From NCBI RefSeq assembly GCF_021130785.1, contig NC_060207.1:192160001-192224000 (forward strand): 64,000 bases of DNA, in the 5' to 3' direction. The notes beneath the pieces are model-generated. The model was not told the DNA's origin. It searched no databases and saw nothing but the letters and a program-made list of their open reading frames with translations. Below are positions 24,178 through 34,230 of the stretch, one piece after another. Positions within the stretch are counted from its first letter, which is position 1. Each line of letters starts with the position of its first letter. This DNA comes from Homalodisca vitripennis. Its lineage: Eukaryota > Arthropoda > Insecta > Hemiptera > Cicadellidae. The translations under genes were made by a program, and so were the position numbers.

Positions 24178-24660
24178 AAAGAACTATTCTAGGTAAAGTT
24201 TTGAATCTGATTGTTCGTTTGCTATCCATTTCTCCGGAGTTTTAAGACTTATTAGGTAGACAGTGGATAAAAAAACAAATTTACAATAATTAATATCGTG
24301 TGGCATTTTGAAACGTGAAAATAAAACTGATTTCTTTGATTTTTATGTTTCCATACTTTAATTTTTAAAGTGAATGTGAATTAATAGAAAGTAATTAAAT
24401 ATAATTTAATATTTTCCATTATTGATAACATAATACTCTCGTTATAGTTAATAGACTTATTTATGTAGTTTGTTTTCCAAATAAGGAAAGAACTAGTGTG
24501 CGCCTAGCTTTATATAAACTGAAAATAAACATTTCAATAGACAGTTAAAAACGTAAATTTATGGTAAAAACAAAATCAGTAATAGGAGAGCAGAGTTACA
24601 TTTCTTCAAGCAAAAAATGCGCCCAAAGTCTGTATTTTGTACCGTTAAAGTATTTCAAAG
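23281..24660. other. Non-coding stretch with a TA/TG microsatellite
   Basis: Dinucleotide (AT)n tract with a single GT interruption at about 24141-24176. Otherwise AT-rich sequence without a gene. Confidence 0.4.
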
Positions 24661-24679
24661 CCGAGGGAATGCAACCTGA

Positions 24680-25351
24680 GAGCAACAGACGATAACGTGA
24701 CAGCAGACACGTGGACAGGTAAGAATGTATCTAATCAGTCAGTCGCACACATCACTGGATCACATTCTTATCCCTCTCGTGGAGACGATAACGTGACAGC
24801 AGACACGTAGACAGGTAAGAATGTATGTAATCAGTCAGTCGCATACATAACTCGATCACATTCTTATCTCTCTCGTGGAGACGATAACGTGACAGCAGAC
24901 ACGTAGACAGGTAAGAATGTATGCAATCAGTCAGTCGCACACATCACTGGATCACATTCTTATCTATCTCGTGGAGACGATAACGTGACAGCAGACACGT
25001 AGACAGGTAAGAATGTATGCAATCATTCAGTCGCACACATCACTGGATCACATTGTTATCTCTCTCGTGGAGAAGATAACGTGACAGCAGACACTTAGAC
25101 AGGTAAGAATGTATGCAATCAGTCAGTCACACACATCACTGGATCACATTCTTATCTCTCTCATGGAGACGATAACGTGACAGCAGACACGTGGAGAGGT
25201 AAGAATGTATGTAATCGGTCAGTCACACACATCACTGGATCACATTCTTATCTCTCTCATGGAGACGATAACGTGACAGCAGACACGTAGACAAGTAAGA
25301 ATGTATGTAATCAGTCAGTCGCACACATGTATGCATCACATTCTTATCAGC
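24680..25351. repeat. 96-bp tandem array, 7 units
   Basis: 'GACGATAACGTGACAGCAGA' recurs exactly every 96 bp at 24688, 24784, 24880, 24976, 25072 (mutated), 25168 and 25264. Inside each unit 'GGTAAGAATGTA' and 'CACATTCTTATC' are inverted with respect to each other, so a single unit could fold. The last unit ends in a diverged 'TCTTATCAGCCTC'. Open frames across it are by-products of the period, since 96 is divisible by 3. Confidence 0.93.
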
Positions 25352-26167
25352 CTCATGAAATCTATGGCGCACAGTGAGTAAAACCTTTCTTAGTGTAATA
25401 TTCTATGAGAAGATATAATAAAATTTGCTGCCTCTCTAGATCGTCTTGGTTATGTGCAATTAGTGGTAAATACGACAAGAAACATCATTTATACATACAA
25501 TACACGATATTATACAAATTGTACTTAGCAACCTTCGACATTAACAAAGAATACATTTCGTTACAGAATATAAAAACTCTATTGGTGTGTGTGTTCTGGT
25601 GTGCGCGCGTTTGTATTACTCAATGACGTAAACTACTATACCAATTGTACTAAAATTGTACATGCACTTTCTTAGGGTCCCTGGTTAACTCATTGCTATT
25701 CTTATTTTGAAAATCCATCCGAGCTACGCCCCTCTGGTCTCTGAAGTTGAAAAACCCATCTTTGTCTCTAAAGTTACATTATAGCCAACAAATATTATTA
25801 ATTGAAAGAGCCTGTTAAATGCAATGAACTGTTCTGTGTAAACATTGCTTTATGACAGCACAACCATATGTTATATTAATTTAACTACTATTTTTGAATT
25901 GTTTATATTTATAGTCTTGAAAGCACAGAATAAGCTTGGTAGTAACAGCACTTCTTATTTTGATCTTTTCTACGACCGCTGTTGGGAACAGAGTAAAATA
26001 TATCCAGATAAGTACCAATATGCAACTTATTTTCTAAGCCCAACAATTTTGAGGAAAGCGTTTGAAATTTCTCTCTTCAAAATAAAGTAATAACGTTTCT
26101 TACAATAAAAAAGATGCTTTAACCAGTAAATTATGAATGGAATTCAGGATATTTCACAGTAGAGAAT
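25352..26167. other. Non-coding stretch
   Basis: Between the 96-bp array and its solitary relative. An open frame at 25845-26090 has 'YFDLFYDRCWEQSK' but no family I recognise, and I do not call it a gene. Confidence 0.35.
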
Positions 26168-26280
26168 GAAGCGATCTGAGAGCAACAAATGATAATAGGA
26201 CAGCAGAGACGCAGGCAAGGAAGAATGTACGCAATCTGTCAGTTCCTTACAGCTCTGTATTACATTCTTACGTTTAACGT
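26168..26280. repeat. Solitary diverged copy of the 96-bp unit
   Basis: Reads 'CTGAGAGCAACAAATGATAA', 'GGACAGCAGAGACG', 'AAGAATGTACGCAATC' and 'TACATTCTTACG', collinear with one unit of the 24680 array plus its upstream flank ('CTGAGAGCAACAGACGATAA' at about 24677). A single unit therefore exists outside the array, with the same flank. This points to a dispersed short element that was later amplified. Confidence 0.75.
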
Positions 26281-26452
26281 GCGAGGCACTGGCCTTCAGG
26301 TAAATAAAAGAGGCTATGTAATAAAATACCAGACATTTCTAGATTTTATTCTTAACGTTTAAAAGTTCAACAATATTTCAATACGTCTAGGCAATTGGCA
26401 TAGGATTTCGGAGATTTGTCGTCGTTACATGTTACAAAAGGCATAACACTAC

Positions 26453-26485
26453 GTTTCGAAATCTGTAATCTGATCTTTTCCTCAG
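26453..26485 (-). repeat. CTGAGGA...GAAAC signature (minus strand)
   Basis: On the minus strand: CTGAGGA (26485-26479), then AAAGATC, AGATTACA, GATTTC, then GAAA (26457-26454) and CG. The flank 'CGTAGTGTTA' is shared with the copies at 42840 and 48320. Confidence 0.55.
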
Positions 26486-26829
26486 GTGAATAACACATGC
26501 ATTGATCACGTAAATTGTTAATCGCCTGACAGATTTCTGTTAACCTTTCAAACCTTCCATCTTAAATAACAAACATTAAACAAAGATTTTGAAATAAAAT
26601 TGCAGTTTTTATAGGTATTATTCTGGCCTTTTCCCTCCCCTAACTAAAAATACTGTGAAAAATGCCTAAAACTGGCAGAATATTTTAAACTGCATTCTTC
26701 ATAAGAGTTTTAAGTTTCCAGAGAGATTGCTCTTCTAAAGCCTCGTTCATACCACTCTTCTGTTCATGTATTTAGTTCATTAACAGCAATGGAAAATCAA
26801 TATTCTAATTTTTGCAAAAATTTTCATTA

Positions 26830-27034
26830 CATACATCAAGGTTCAATCTTGAGACCACTTCTTTTCTTTTGTATTTCAATAACCCCACTCATCACATAGA
26901 CGCTGGAGACGCTCAATATGCAAAATATACCAGTGTTGTTCAAGTAAAATTACCAATAGCAAACATCGAAGTAGTTTCTTTTGGTTGCTTATACAACCAA
27001 TACAATGTTGAAGATGGAGCTTATATTGGCTACT
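26830..27034 (+). pseudogene. LINE reverse transcriptase fragment, cut by a palindromic insert
   Basis: About 26838-26880 reads 'QGSILRPLLFFC', the RT block QGSILGPLLF. About 30 residues on, another frame reads 'AGDAQYAKY', where an ADDT box would be, with the first D of the pair changed to G. The fragment is interrupted at 27035 by the hairpin element 27035-27210. Dead remnant. Confidence 0.55.
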
Positions 27035-27210
27035 GTTAACTTAATTACATTTAAACACATAAAACCAATATCTAATACTTTTATTTTTGTGAGTGCTTTC
27101 GATAGTTTTATGATGTGTCTGACGACGATAGCCTTGCTATCGAAAGGCCTCACAAAAATAACAGTATTAAAATATATTGGTTTTATGTGTTTAAATGAAA
27201 TTAAGTTAAC
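27035..27210. mobile_element. Palindromic 176-bp hairpin MITE
   Basis: Begins and ends with GTTAAC. The arms pair through 'TTAATTACATTTAAACACAT', 'AAAACCAATAT', 'TTTATTTTTGTGAG' and 'CTTTCGATAG', with a small asymmetric centre. The flanks carry a 15-bp direct repeat with one mismatch (AACCAATACAATGTT 26995-27009; AACCGATACAATGTT 27208-27222). The centre holds CTGACGA-C-GATAGC-CTT-GCTATC-GAAA (27119-27145), the clearest example of the signature found elsewhere in the window. Confidence 0.8.
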
Positions 27211-28390
27211 CGATACAATGTTTAGAATTGCAATCAAAGCAATTTTTCGGTACATTGTGAACTGGAAGACTTGATTTTATAGTAGTTGGGACTCTGTTCG
27301 TATAAGTCTAATAACTTAGATAACTAATAATAGCTTATGTACGAGAAATTTCTTCATTTTAAAAAGTTGCTGTTATACAGTAACTATTTAAAACCCAATA
27401 TCAAGAAAACTATGACGGATGGCTTTCATCTTAAATTGCAGTTAATCAAAGATCTCGTGATCACATTTGCACGTCATTAAGTTGCAGCATTTGATAACGT
27501 ATCAGATATGGAATCAATAGGGTGTACTTTTTAAACATTTACATAAATTCAATTTTATGCTAGGAACATTGATGATGATCAATATATGTTCAATATTAAG
27601 AAATTGGAAAAAAAACTCTACCAGGAAAAGTTGATCTACCAGGAATAATCTATTTCTTCAAAGATTAATCTCATACGGAATTTTTAGATGAATTACTTCA
27701 GATTCATGCACAGAGTCTTCAGACTACAAAAGAAGACTATCATATTGGTTTTTGGGCAAGCATATAGAGCCAGTTGTCGTGATTTATTTTGAAGCGATTT
27801 ATTTTTTATTTTTTAACCTACACTTATAAATGGTTCAATTACTGTTTTTCTTATCCATTTTATGCCTCTAAAAAGTAATTATCCAGGACATTGCCGGCAA
27901 TACACAAACGGGTGCATACATATTCTTGTTATGTAGACCAAAACGTTATAACAAACTTTCAGAAAAGATGTATAACACTATGTTAAGCGTAAATTATTTT
28001 AAATATAAAAAAAATAAAAATTTGATTGTAAATATTTTTTTAAAGGATTCACAGTTAGGTGGCAAATAAATGTAAGAAAATAACGAATGAAATTCATCAA
28101 AACATGGCGACGTCTACTTCAATAGCTATATATCATACACATGTATTGTTTGGAAGTTTATTTATTATAATAATATTGTAATCTAATAACAATAAGATGG
28201 AAGGTTTATAGGATTTGTGGCATTTAACATTGCTATATGTTACAAAACGAACCATGACGAAAAAGTAATGCTAGCTGTACACCTAGCAGCTTTTGGGTAC
28301 GTTTGATCCTTTTCTTTTTTCTTATATTTTTCTTTCTTTTATATTGGCTGTCCATTGCCACATTTCTAGTTTCTATGTACTAATTATCTT
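27211..28390. other. Non-coding stretch, nothing recognised
   Basis: AT-rich, stops in all frames, no repeat period seen. Confidence 0.35.
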
Positions 28391-28398
28391 TCTATCAC

Positions 28399-28436
28399 CT
28401 GACGAAGAGGATAATTTTCAATTCTCGAAACGTTGT
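28399..28436 (+). repeat. CTGACGA...GAAAC signature (plus strand)
   Basis: CTGACGA (28399-28405), A, then GAGGAT...ATTCTC which can pair over 6 bp with one G-U, then GAAACG (28427-28432). Followed by 'GTTGTGTTGTAACACACAAC' (28432-28451), itself a hairpin. Confidence 0.55.
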
Positions 28437-28918
28437 GTTGTAACACACAACAAATTACGTCAAATGTCCCAAATCCTATTATTCTAATGTAAACATATGC
28501 ACATTAGTACAAACAATATTTATACACAGAGTCTGGAACTCTCACTTAGTAATCTTGGCTAATACCTGTTAATGCTAAACTTGTCTAGGGCAATAACTGT
28601 ACGTTGTCATGTAGATGAAAGTAATTTACCTCCTCAAGGGCGTGGTTTTCATTAGAGAAAGTCTGTTTCATTAAGCGTCACGCTATTGTGTTAAATTAGT
28701 GTTGTCTTAATTATCTGATTAGAAGTATAAATCATAAAAGAGGTGTTTAAATAAACACGGATAATCATAACCAGTTATCACATTGGAACATTTATCTTGA
28801 CTGGATGTACTCATACAGTATCTCGTATGTTTGACATACGAAACATTCGGCGCCTAAATCGCTCTGCTATTCTATTTTAAAGGATTGTACTTTTATAAAT
28901 GATTACTGCACTACTACC
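28437..28918. other. Non-coding stretch
   Basis: No gene, element end or tandem repeat seen. Confidence 0.35.
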
Positions 28919-28920
28919 TA

Positions 28921-31192
28921 CAGGGTGGAAAAAAAGTATGGAAACGCTTTCACTAATTTTTGTATGGCTTCACTTATACAAATTAAATTTTGTACATCAC
29001 CACTTGTATTAAGAACCTAGTTTTTGAGACCAGTGGGGACATTTTATCTTTTCAGGGGGACGGCCCGTGAGGAGTCGGACGAAAATCTTAAAATGTAAGC
29101 ATAGGCCGAGTTTGGTATCAAATTAAAGGTCTAGTAAAGAGAAACTCGTTACTGCAAACCGCACTTAAAAAGGTTGACCCTATCCAGAGTACGGGCCGTT
29201 TGAATTTCATAAGTAACGTTTGATTAATTATTATTTCTCCGCAATTTCACAGTCTCAATTAAACTGTTCTGGACTGAAAATGACACTTTATGGAACACAA
29301 TTATCCAAAAGAATTAAATTAAAAATTATCTATGTATTACAAAAAATAACCATACCTTTTAAATGAGGTGCTCAAACTGCTCTCCGAACACTTGTTGGCA
29401 ATGAGCTAGTCTATTATAAAAACCTACTGCAGTCACATTTTGAAGCATCTCGGGGTGTAATTCTTCTTGCTTCTTCTAATAAACGATTTGTCAGCTCCTC
29501 AATGTTGGCTGGTTTAGTTTTATACACATTATCTTTTAAGAAGCCCCCACAAAAAGAAATCTAGTGGATTAAGATCGGTGACCTAGCCGGCCACTCAACG
29601 GTACCCCTGCGACCAATCCAACGGTTAGGAAACACTTCATCTAACAGATTGCGCACCCGCAAATAGTTAATGGGGCGGTGCTCCATCTTGCTGAAACCAT
29701 ACTGCATTAAAATTTGCCCCAAGAAGAGCACGCACTGCTGGCAAAATGTTATTTGTCAACATATTGAAAATAAATTTCGCCTGTTAGATTTCCATCTATC
29801 ACAAATGGTCCTACAATGTTATTGTTTATTATTCCAGCCCACATATTCACTTTCTGAGGCCTTTGTGTGTGGCCTTCTATCATCCAGTGTGGATTATGGT
29901 CGGCCCAGTAACGGAAATTATGCCTATTAACTTGTCCATTAACAAAGAATGTAGCTTCATCTGAAAACAATATCGAACTTAAAAAATTTTGAATTTCGTT
30001 ACACTTTCTCATCATTATTTCGCAAAATTCAGTCCTTCGATCAAAATCATCCTCTGCAAGTTCTTGGGTTAGGGTTACTTTAAAAGGGTGATACTTGTTT
30101 TTGTGTAAAACATTCAACACTGACGTATGGCTCATATCAAGATCTTCTGCAGCCACTCTGGCCGAGGTGCTGGGATTTTCAACAAATGTTTGGAGTACAT
30201 CCAAAGATTTTTGTTCATTTGTTGCCGATTTAGGCCTGCCACTTCTTTCGCGATCTTTGGCTGTTCTAGTTTCTTCAAATCTTTTTACTGTTTTAAACAC
30301 TGTTGACTTACTAATTGGGGGTCTATCAAGAAAAGTGTCATCAAACAAATGCGCTGTTTCTTCATAGGGACGAACTAGATATCCATACCCACGCATCATA
30401 AGCAGCGTGATTCTCTCAAACTCACTAAGTGACATTGCTTTTAAAACTAGTAGAATAAAATGTAAACACTTAAGTAAAAAAATGTATAACTATCGCAGTA
30501 CCTTCTAGTGAAGACTTTCAAACTTTATCTTACGTGGACGAAATTATAACGTAGACTAAAAACCAAGCTGATATTAAAAATACAAAACTGTGGAGTTTTG
30601 CTGTGACCAGTACTGTTTGTATTGCCTAAACCAGTTTATGTTTGCCTGAGATAAAAGGGCTGGAGGGACTGGACCTTGACCTCATGTTGATAAGGAGTTA
30701 CAGTGGTATTATTGAATACTCTCAGTTTCTTGAAGACAAAGACAGGAAAACCCCTATTTACTGTTATCCAACAAATTTAGAGGTAAAAAAAATAATTTTT
30801 TGTTGGAAATTGTTTTTCAAATTTTACACAACCGACATAAAACATACTACTGAAAGTAAACTAGTTACTTCACAAGACAAAATTACTAAATTTCTTTGTC
30901 ATGAAATTCATACGGCCCGTACTCTGGATAGGGTCAACCTTTTTAAGTGCGGTTTGCGGTAACGAGTTTCTCTTTACTAGACCTTTAATTTGATACCAAA
31001 CTCGGCCTATGCTTACATTTAAGATTTTCGTTTGACTCCTCACGGGCCGTCCCCCTGAAAAGATAAAAATGTCCCCACTGGTCTCAAAAAACTAGGTTCT
31101 TAATACAAGTGGTGATGTACAAAATTTAATTTGTATAAGTGAAGCCATACAAAAATTAGTTGAAAGCGTTTCCATACTTTTTTTCCACCCTG
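28921..31192 (-). mobile_element. Nearly complete Tc1/mariner-superfamily transposon, 2272 bp
   Basis: Ends CAGGGTGGAAAAAAAGTATG and its inverse, with TA on both sides (28919-28920, 31193-31194). Terminal inverted repeats are about 290 bp (28921-29210 and 30903-31192) and closely matched. One transposase gene lies on the minus strand, broken by frameshifts, so the copy cannot move by itself. The arms carry the same subterminal boxes as the elements at 4858 and 17988, although the outer 150 bp differ. Confidence 0.93.
29359..30435 (-). pseudogene. Tc1/mariner-type transposase, frameshifted
   Basis: The intact enzyme is a DDD/DDE-type cut-and-paste transposase. The start ATG at 30435 opens a 228-codon frame. 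Residues 1-85 are the helix-turn-helix DNA-binding part ('ERITLLMMRGYG', 'PPISKSTVFKTVKRFEE'). About 86-125 is a second helical part ('STSARVAAEDLDMSHTSV'). The first catalytic Asp is in 'SDEATFF' (residue about 158), and 'NMWAGI' follows. The frame stops at 29749 after 'YFQYVDK'. Homology continues in other frames: 'FQQDGAPPH' with the second Asp (about 29670), 'RWIGRR' and 'EWPARS', the third Asp region 'LNPLDFF' (about 29570-29545), and the end 'AHCQQVFGEQFEHLI' before TAA (29361-29359). At least three indels. Full span about 358 codons, normal for the superfamily. Spacing between Asp 2 and Asp 3 is about 35-36 residues, uncertain because of the indels. Confidence 0.9.
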
Positions 31193-31194
31193 TA

Positions 31195-33391
31195 TAATGT
31201 TATGTTATCAAGTGTTTCTATGGGAACTGATATTTTGCCTCTGCTTGTTGATCGTTTACTTGACTTTGCCTATTCTTTCTTATCTATGAATTGGACAAAT
31301 ATCACTTTATGCATATACGAGTTGGGCTTTTGTAATATGATCTCCAAAACAATAGTAGGAGTATGCCAGATCACGTATCGCATAATAGAATTCGCTAAAA
31401 AACATACACTTTGGTTAAAACTGACACATACTCGTATTTTGGTAAAGTCAGATTCCTGTATAATGTATATTCGTACAAAACGTATGACCTGCAAAGAATA
31501 TTTTGAGTTACGATGAACATGTATTAGTAAAATAATTTATTGCCACTTTGCTGCCAAATAAAGTGATAATGAACTAAATGATATCATGGGAGTGGCCCAA
31601 TGGGTCCAATGTTCTATGGAAATTTTGCATATGAGCAATAATTATTAAAACTTGAAAATTAACTTCCCTTCATGTTGACGACGTTTACTTTATATTAAAT
31701 TCAAAATTAGATGTCTCGCATGAAAGAGCTACTTTGTAGTACGAAAGTATAAATTTTAATTACGGACAAGCGCGCTAGGCAGCAGGAACGGCAGCTACAA
31801 AGTTAACGAGAGAAAAAAAAACTAATACGCGTGCCAATTACGTTATTAATCTGTAAAGAATTTAGTTCCAAATACATCGGACGTAACTTATATTCACCAG
31901 TTACGAGTAACAGGGTTTTAAAAATATTTATTATTTAAAATACAACTAAATAACGGTACAGTATCAAACAAGAATAATAAACATGAAAGGTTTATTGCAT
32001 TCTGTCCAATAATTGGCTCAAGTACCTATAAACGCTGTTGGCTGGTTCGATTGAATTCTGAACCTCCAGATCTTTCCTTTAGTGTCAAAGACAAAGAGAA
32101 GCTTTTCACAAATCAAAGACACGTTTATCGAGAAACCTTTTGTATTTGTATATTACTTCGAGTCTCAAAACACCACTGCATAAAATAAATACACTTTTTG
32201 AATAGCATATCGTTGTTAATATAGTTTTAGAATCATCAGAAGAGACAGAGCGAGTACAAAGAGTTAAATCAAGTATTTAATATTTAAAACTATAAATATT
32301 CCTTTCGACATGACGTAGGTGTATTTACATTTTTTGTTGGCTTTGATCCAGCGTTTATCCTGGATAGCAAAATCAAAAGACAAAGATAGTTATATCTGTC
32401 ACGTTCTTCTCGGTTCGTATTAGCTTGGACTTCAAGGCCAATTTGAAATCGAAGAGTTAATTGGAGAAATTCACCTCTGTCGATAGTATGATAATAAAAG
32501 AAACTTTGAAACATTAGTAATGCCTGAAATTTCGAATTATTTTCCTATCATTACCATCATTATAGTGTTATGATGGATAAATAATGATGGGTAATTTAAA
32601 TTACTATATTGATCTGTTCATGCTTTGGTTTCTGCGTAACCAAAAAATGTGCGCACTTAATTTTTTCCCGCTTTAGTAGGCGACAATCCGTGAGTTTGAT
32701 TTTACTTTCACCATCCTTTATTTAAAGCTTGGCAGACTGCAATCTATAGTAGTCCAGACGTTTCAGATCTAGAATAGAGGTGGTAAAAAACGCTTCATAG
32801 CTTTAACCCAGGGACAACACCCACCTCACTAGATGAGAGGATAGAATTGGCATTAAAAAAATTCAAGATAAATTCATAAAATCCGAGATCTGAATTAAGT
32901 TCAGTTTTTTTACTTTGTTATTGACAAATTCTTAACCGCGAGAGGAAAACGTCATTTTATATTTTGCACACAGAGCCGGATGCAACTATCGGAAACCACC
33001 GGCCGCTTGAAATAAGTTACCATAGAACTCAATATCATCGTATTAAATATCACATATTATCCCACATGATGGCTTCAATTTTATCCCAACCTGGGTGGAT
33101 TGGGATGGAATGTGACGATCGGCGTGTTATAGATAATCATAGAGTAAGTAGAGAGCTTATTTTGAAGGTGATCAAAGTTCAAAGCAAGCCGTCAACAATG
33201 GTGACACTGTCTCGCTTGCTGTGGGATTTATCAGCTCCTGAGCGTGGGGTTTTTGGATTATTTGCGATAACAATATCAGTTTGGAATCACGACTTCGAAT
33301 CGCCAAAACTGATCTATGAATTTTGTCCGGCGGACTAAAATGGCTACCAAAGCTACAGGAGCTGCGCATCCAGTTTGGTTTGAGCATCCTG

Positions 33392-33392
<1 letters not shown>
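31195..33392. other. Non-coding stretch; one unexplained 124-codon open frame
   Basis: The frame 32964-33338 (plus) is open but has no domain I recognise, and its minus strand is also partly open. It sits in a moderately GC-richer patch (about 32950-33380) that may be an old repeat. The rest is AT-rich without a gene. Confidence 0.3.

Positions 33393-33463
<71 letters not shown>
33393..33463. repeat. (TA)n microsatellite, about 35 repeats
   Basis: Uninterrupted TA dinucleotides. Directly visible. Confidence 0.97.
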
Positions 33464-33465
<2 letters not shown>

Positions 33466-33654
33466 AATTGGATGATTTACGAGGTGGTTAATATTCTGGT
33501 CGGATTGGTAGCTTCTGGCAACTTAACAAAGAACTTGTAATTATTACATACAGCAAGGCATAATTATGACACCAACAGTCATGTAACAGGCGTCTCTGAG
33601 GCAGCATGCAATATTTCAAAGTCTGTAGTTCGTTTCACCCTTGAATTGTTCTGT

Positions 33655-34230
33655 GGACAGACAGCCATCCGCACAGAAAAGATACTTTTTTAATTCCCCC
33701 GTCGCCTTAAAAGTAAGGTTTCAATGACGCTCAGCCAAATCTCATTGGTGGATATGCATTACCATAAAACTCATTCTTGTCCATGTAAAAGTGGAGTTTT
33801 TGCTATAATTTAAAGCACACAGATATAATATTTCTTGACATATATTTAGCCATTATACATTCATATTTTTTTAAAGTTGGGTTTCATAGCAGTATTTAAA
33901 TAATAAAATATTACTCACCAAATCACCAACAGATGATGTATTTATTGCGGTAGTTAGGCTATCTGTGTTACTATGTCCATGGTATTTCAGCTGTGCCATA
34001 TGCCAAATGTCCGTACGAGTACTCAATTAAAAAAATACTCTGTGATTATTCGTTACCATTATGGTTAACTGTAAGTCCTGATTCGCTAACGCTCAGTTAA
34101 ATTGCCTAGAGTGATATGAACCAAAATCAAACTTATTATTACCTACATATAAAAGAAGTTTCACGGAGGATTTAACATATACAGGTTAATCTTTAGGCCT
34201 ACTCGAGTTTACAGACAGACAGCCAGAGAG
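33655..34230 (+). repeat. Two copies of the 'CGCTCAG' dispersed repeat
   Basis: About 33727-33830 ('GACGCTCAGCCAAATCTCAT') and 34087-34180 ('AACGCTCAGTTAAATTGCCT') share a layout with 22760-22880: the CGCTCAG block, a GTGATAT/GTGGATAT block and an AAA(A/G)GAAGTTTC or GTGGAGTTTTTGC block. CAGACAGACAG tracts lie beside them (33656-33665 and 34213-34222). Confidence 0.4.

Noticed and set aside
24752..24940. Repeat protein on the minus strand
   Set aside because: The 96-bp unit is divisible by three, so an open frame repeats automatically.
25845..26090. 81-residue open frame with an acceptor-like site upstream
   Set aside because: No known domain, no partner exon, and it lies in repeat-rich DNA.
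31160..31516. 118-residue open frame on the plus strand
   Set aside because: Starts inside the terminal repeat of the transposon at 28921-31192 and shows no domain.
32964..33338. 124-residue open frame
   Set aside because: No recognisable family and no splice or promoter context; listed only as an unexplained frame.
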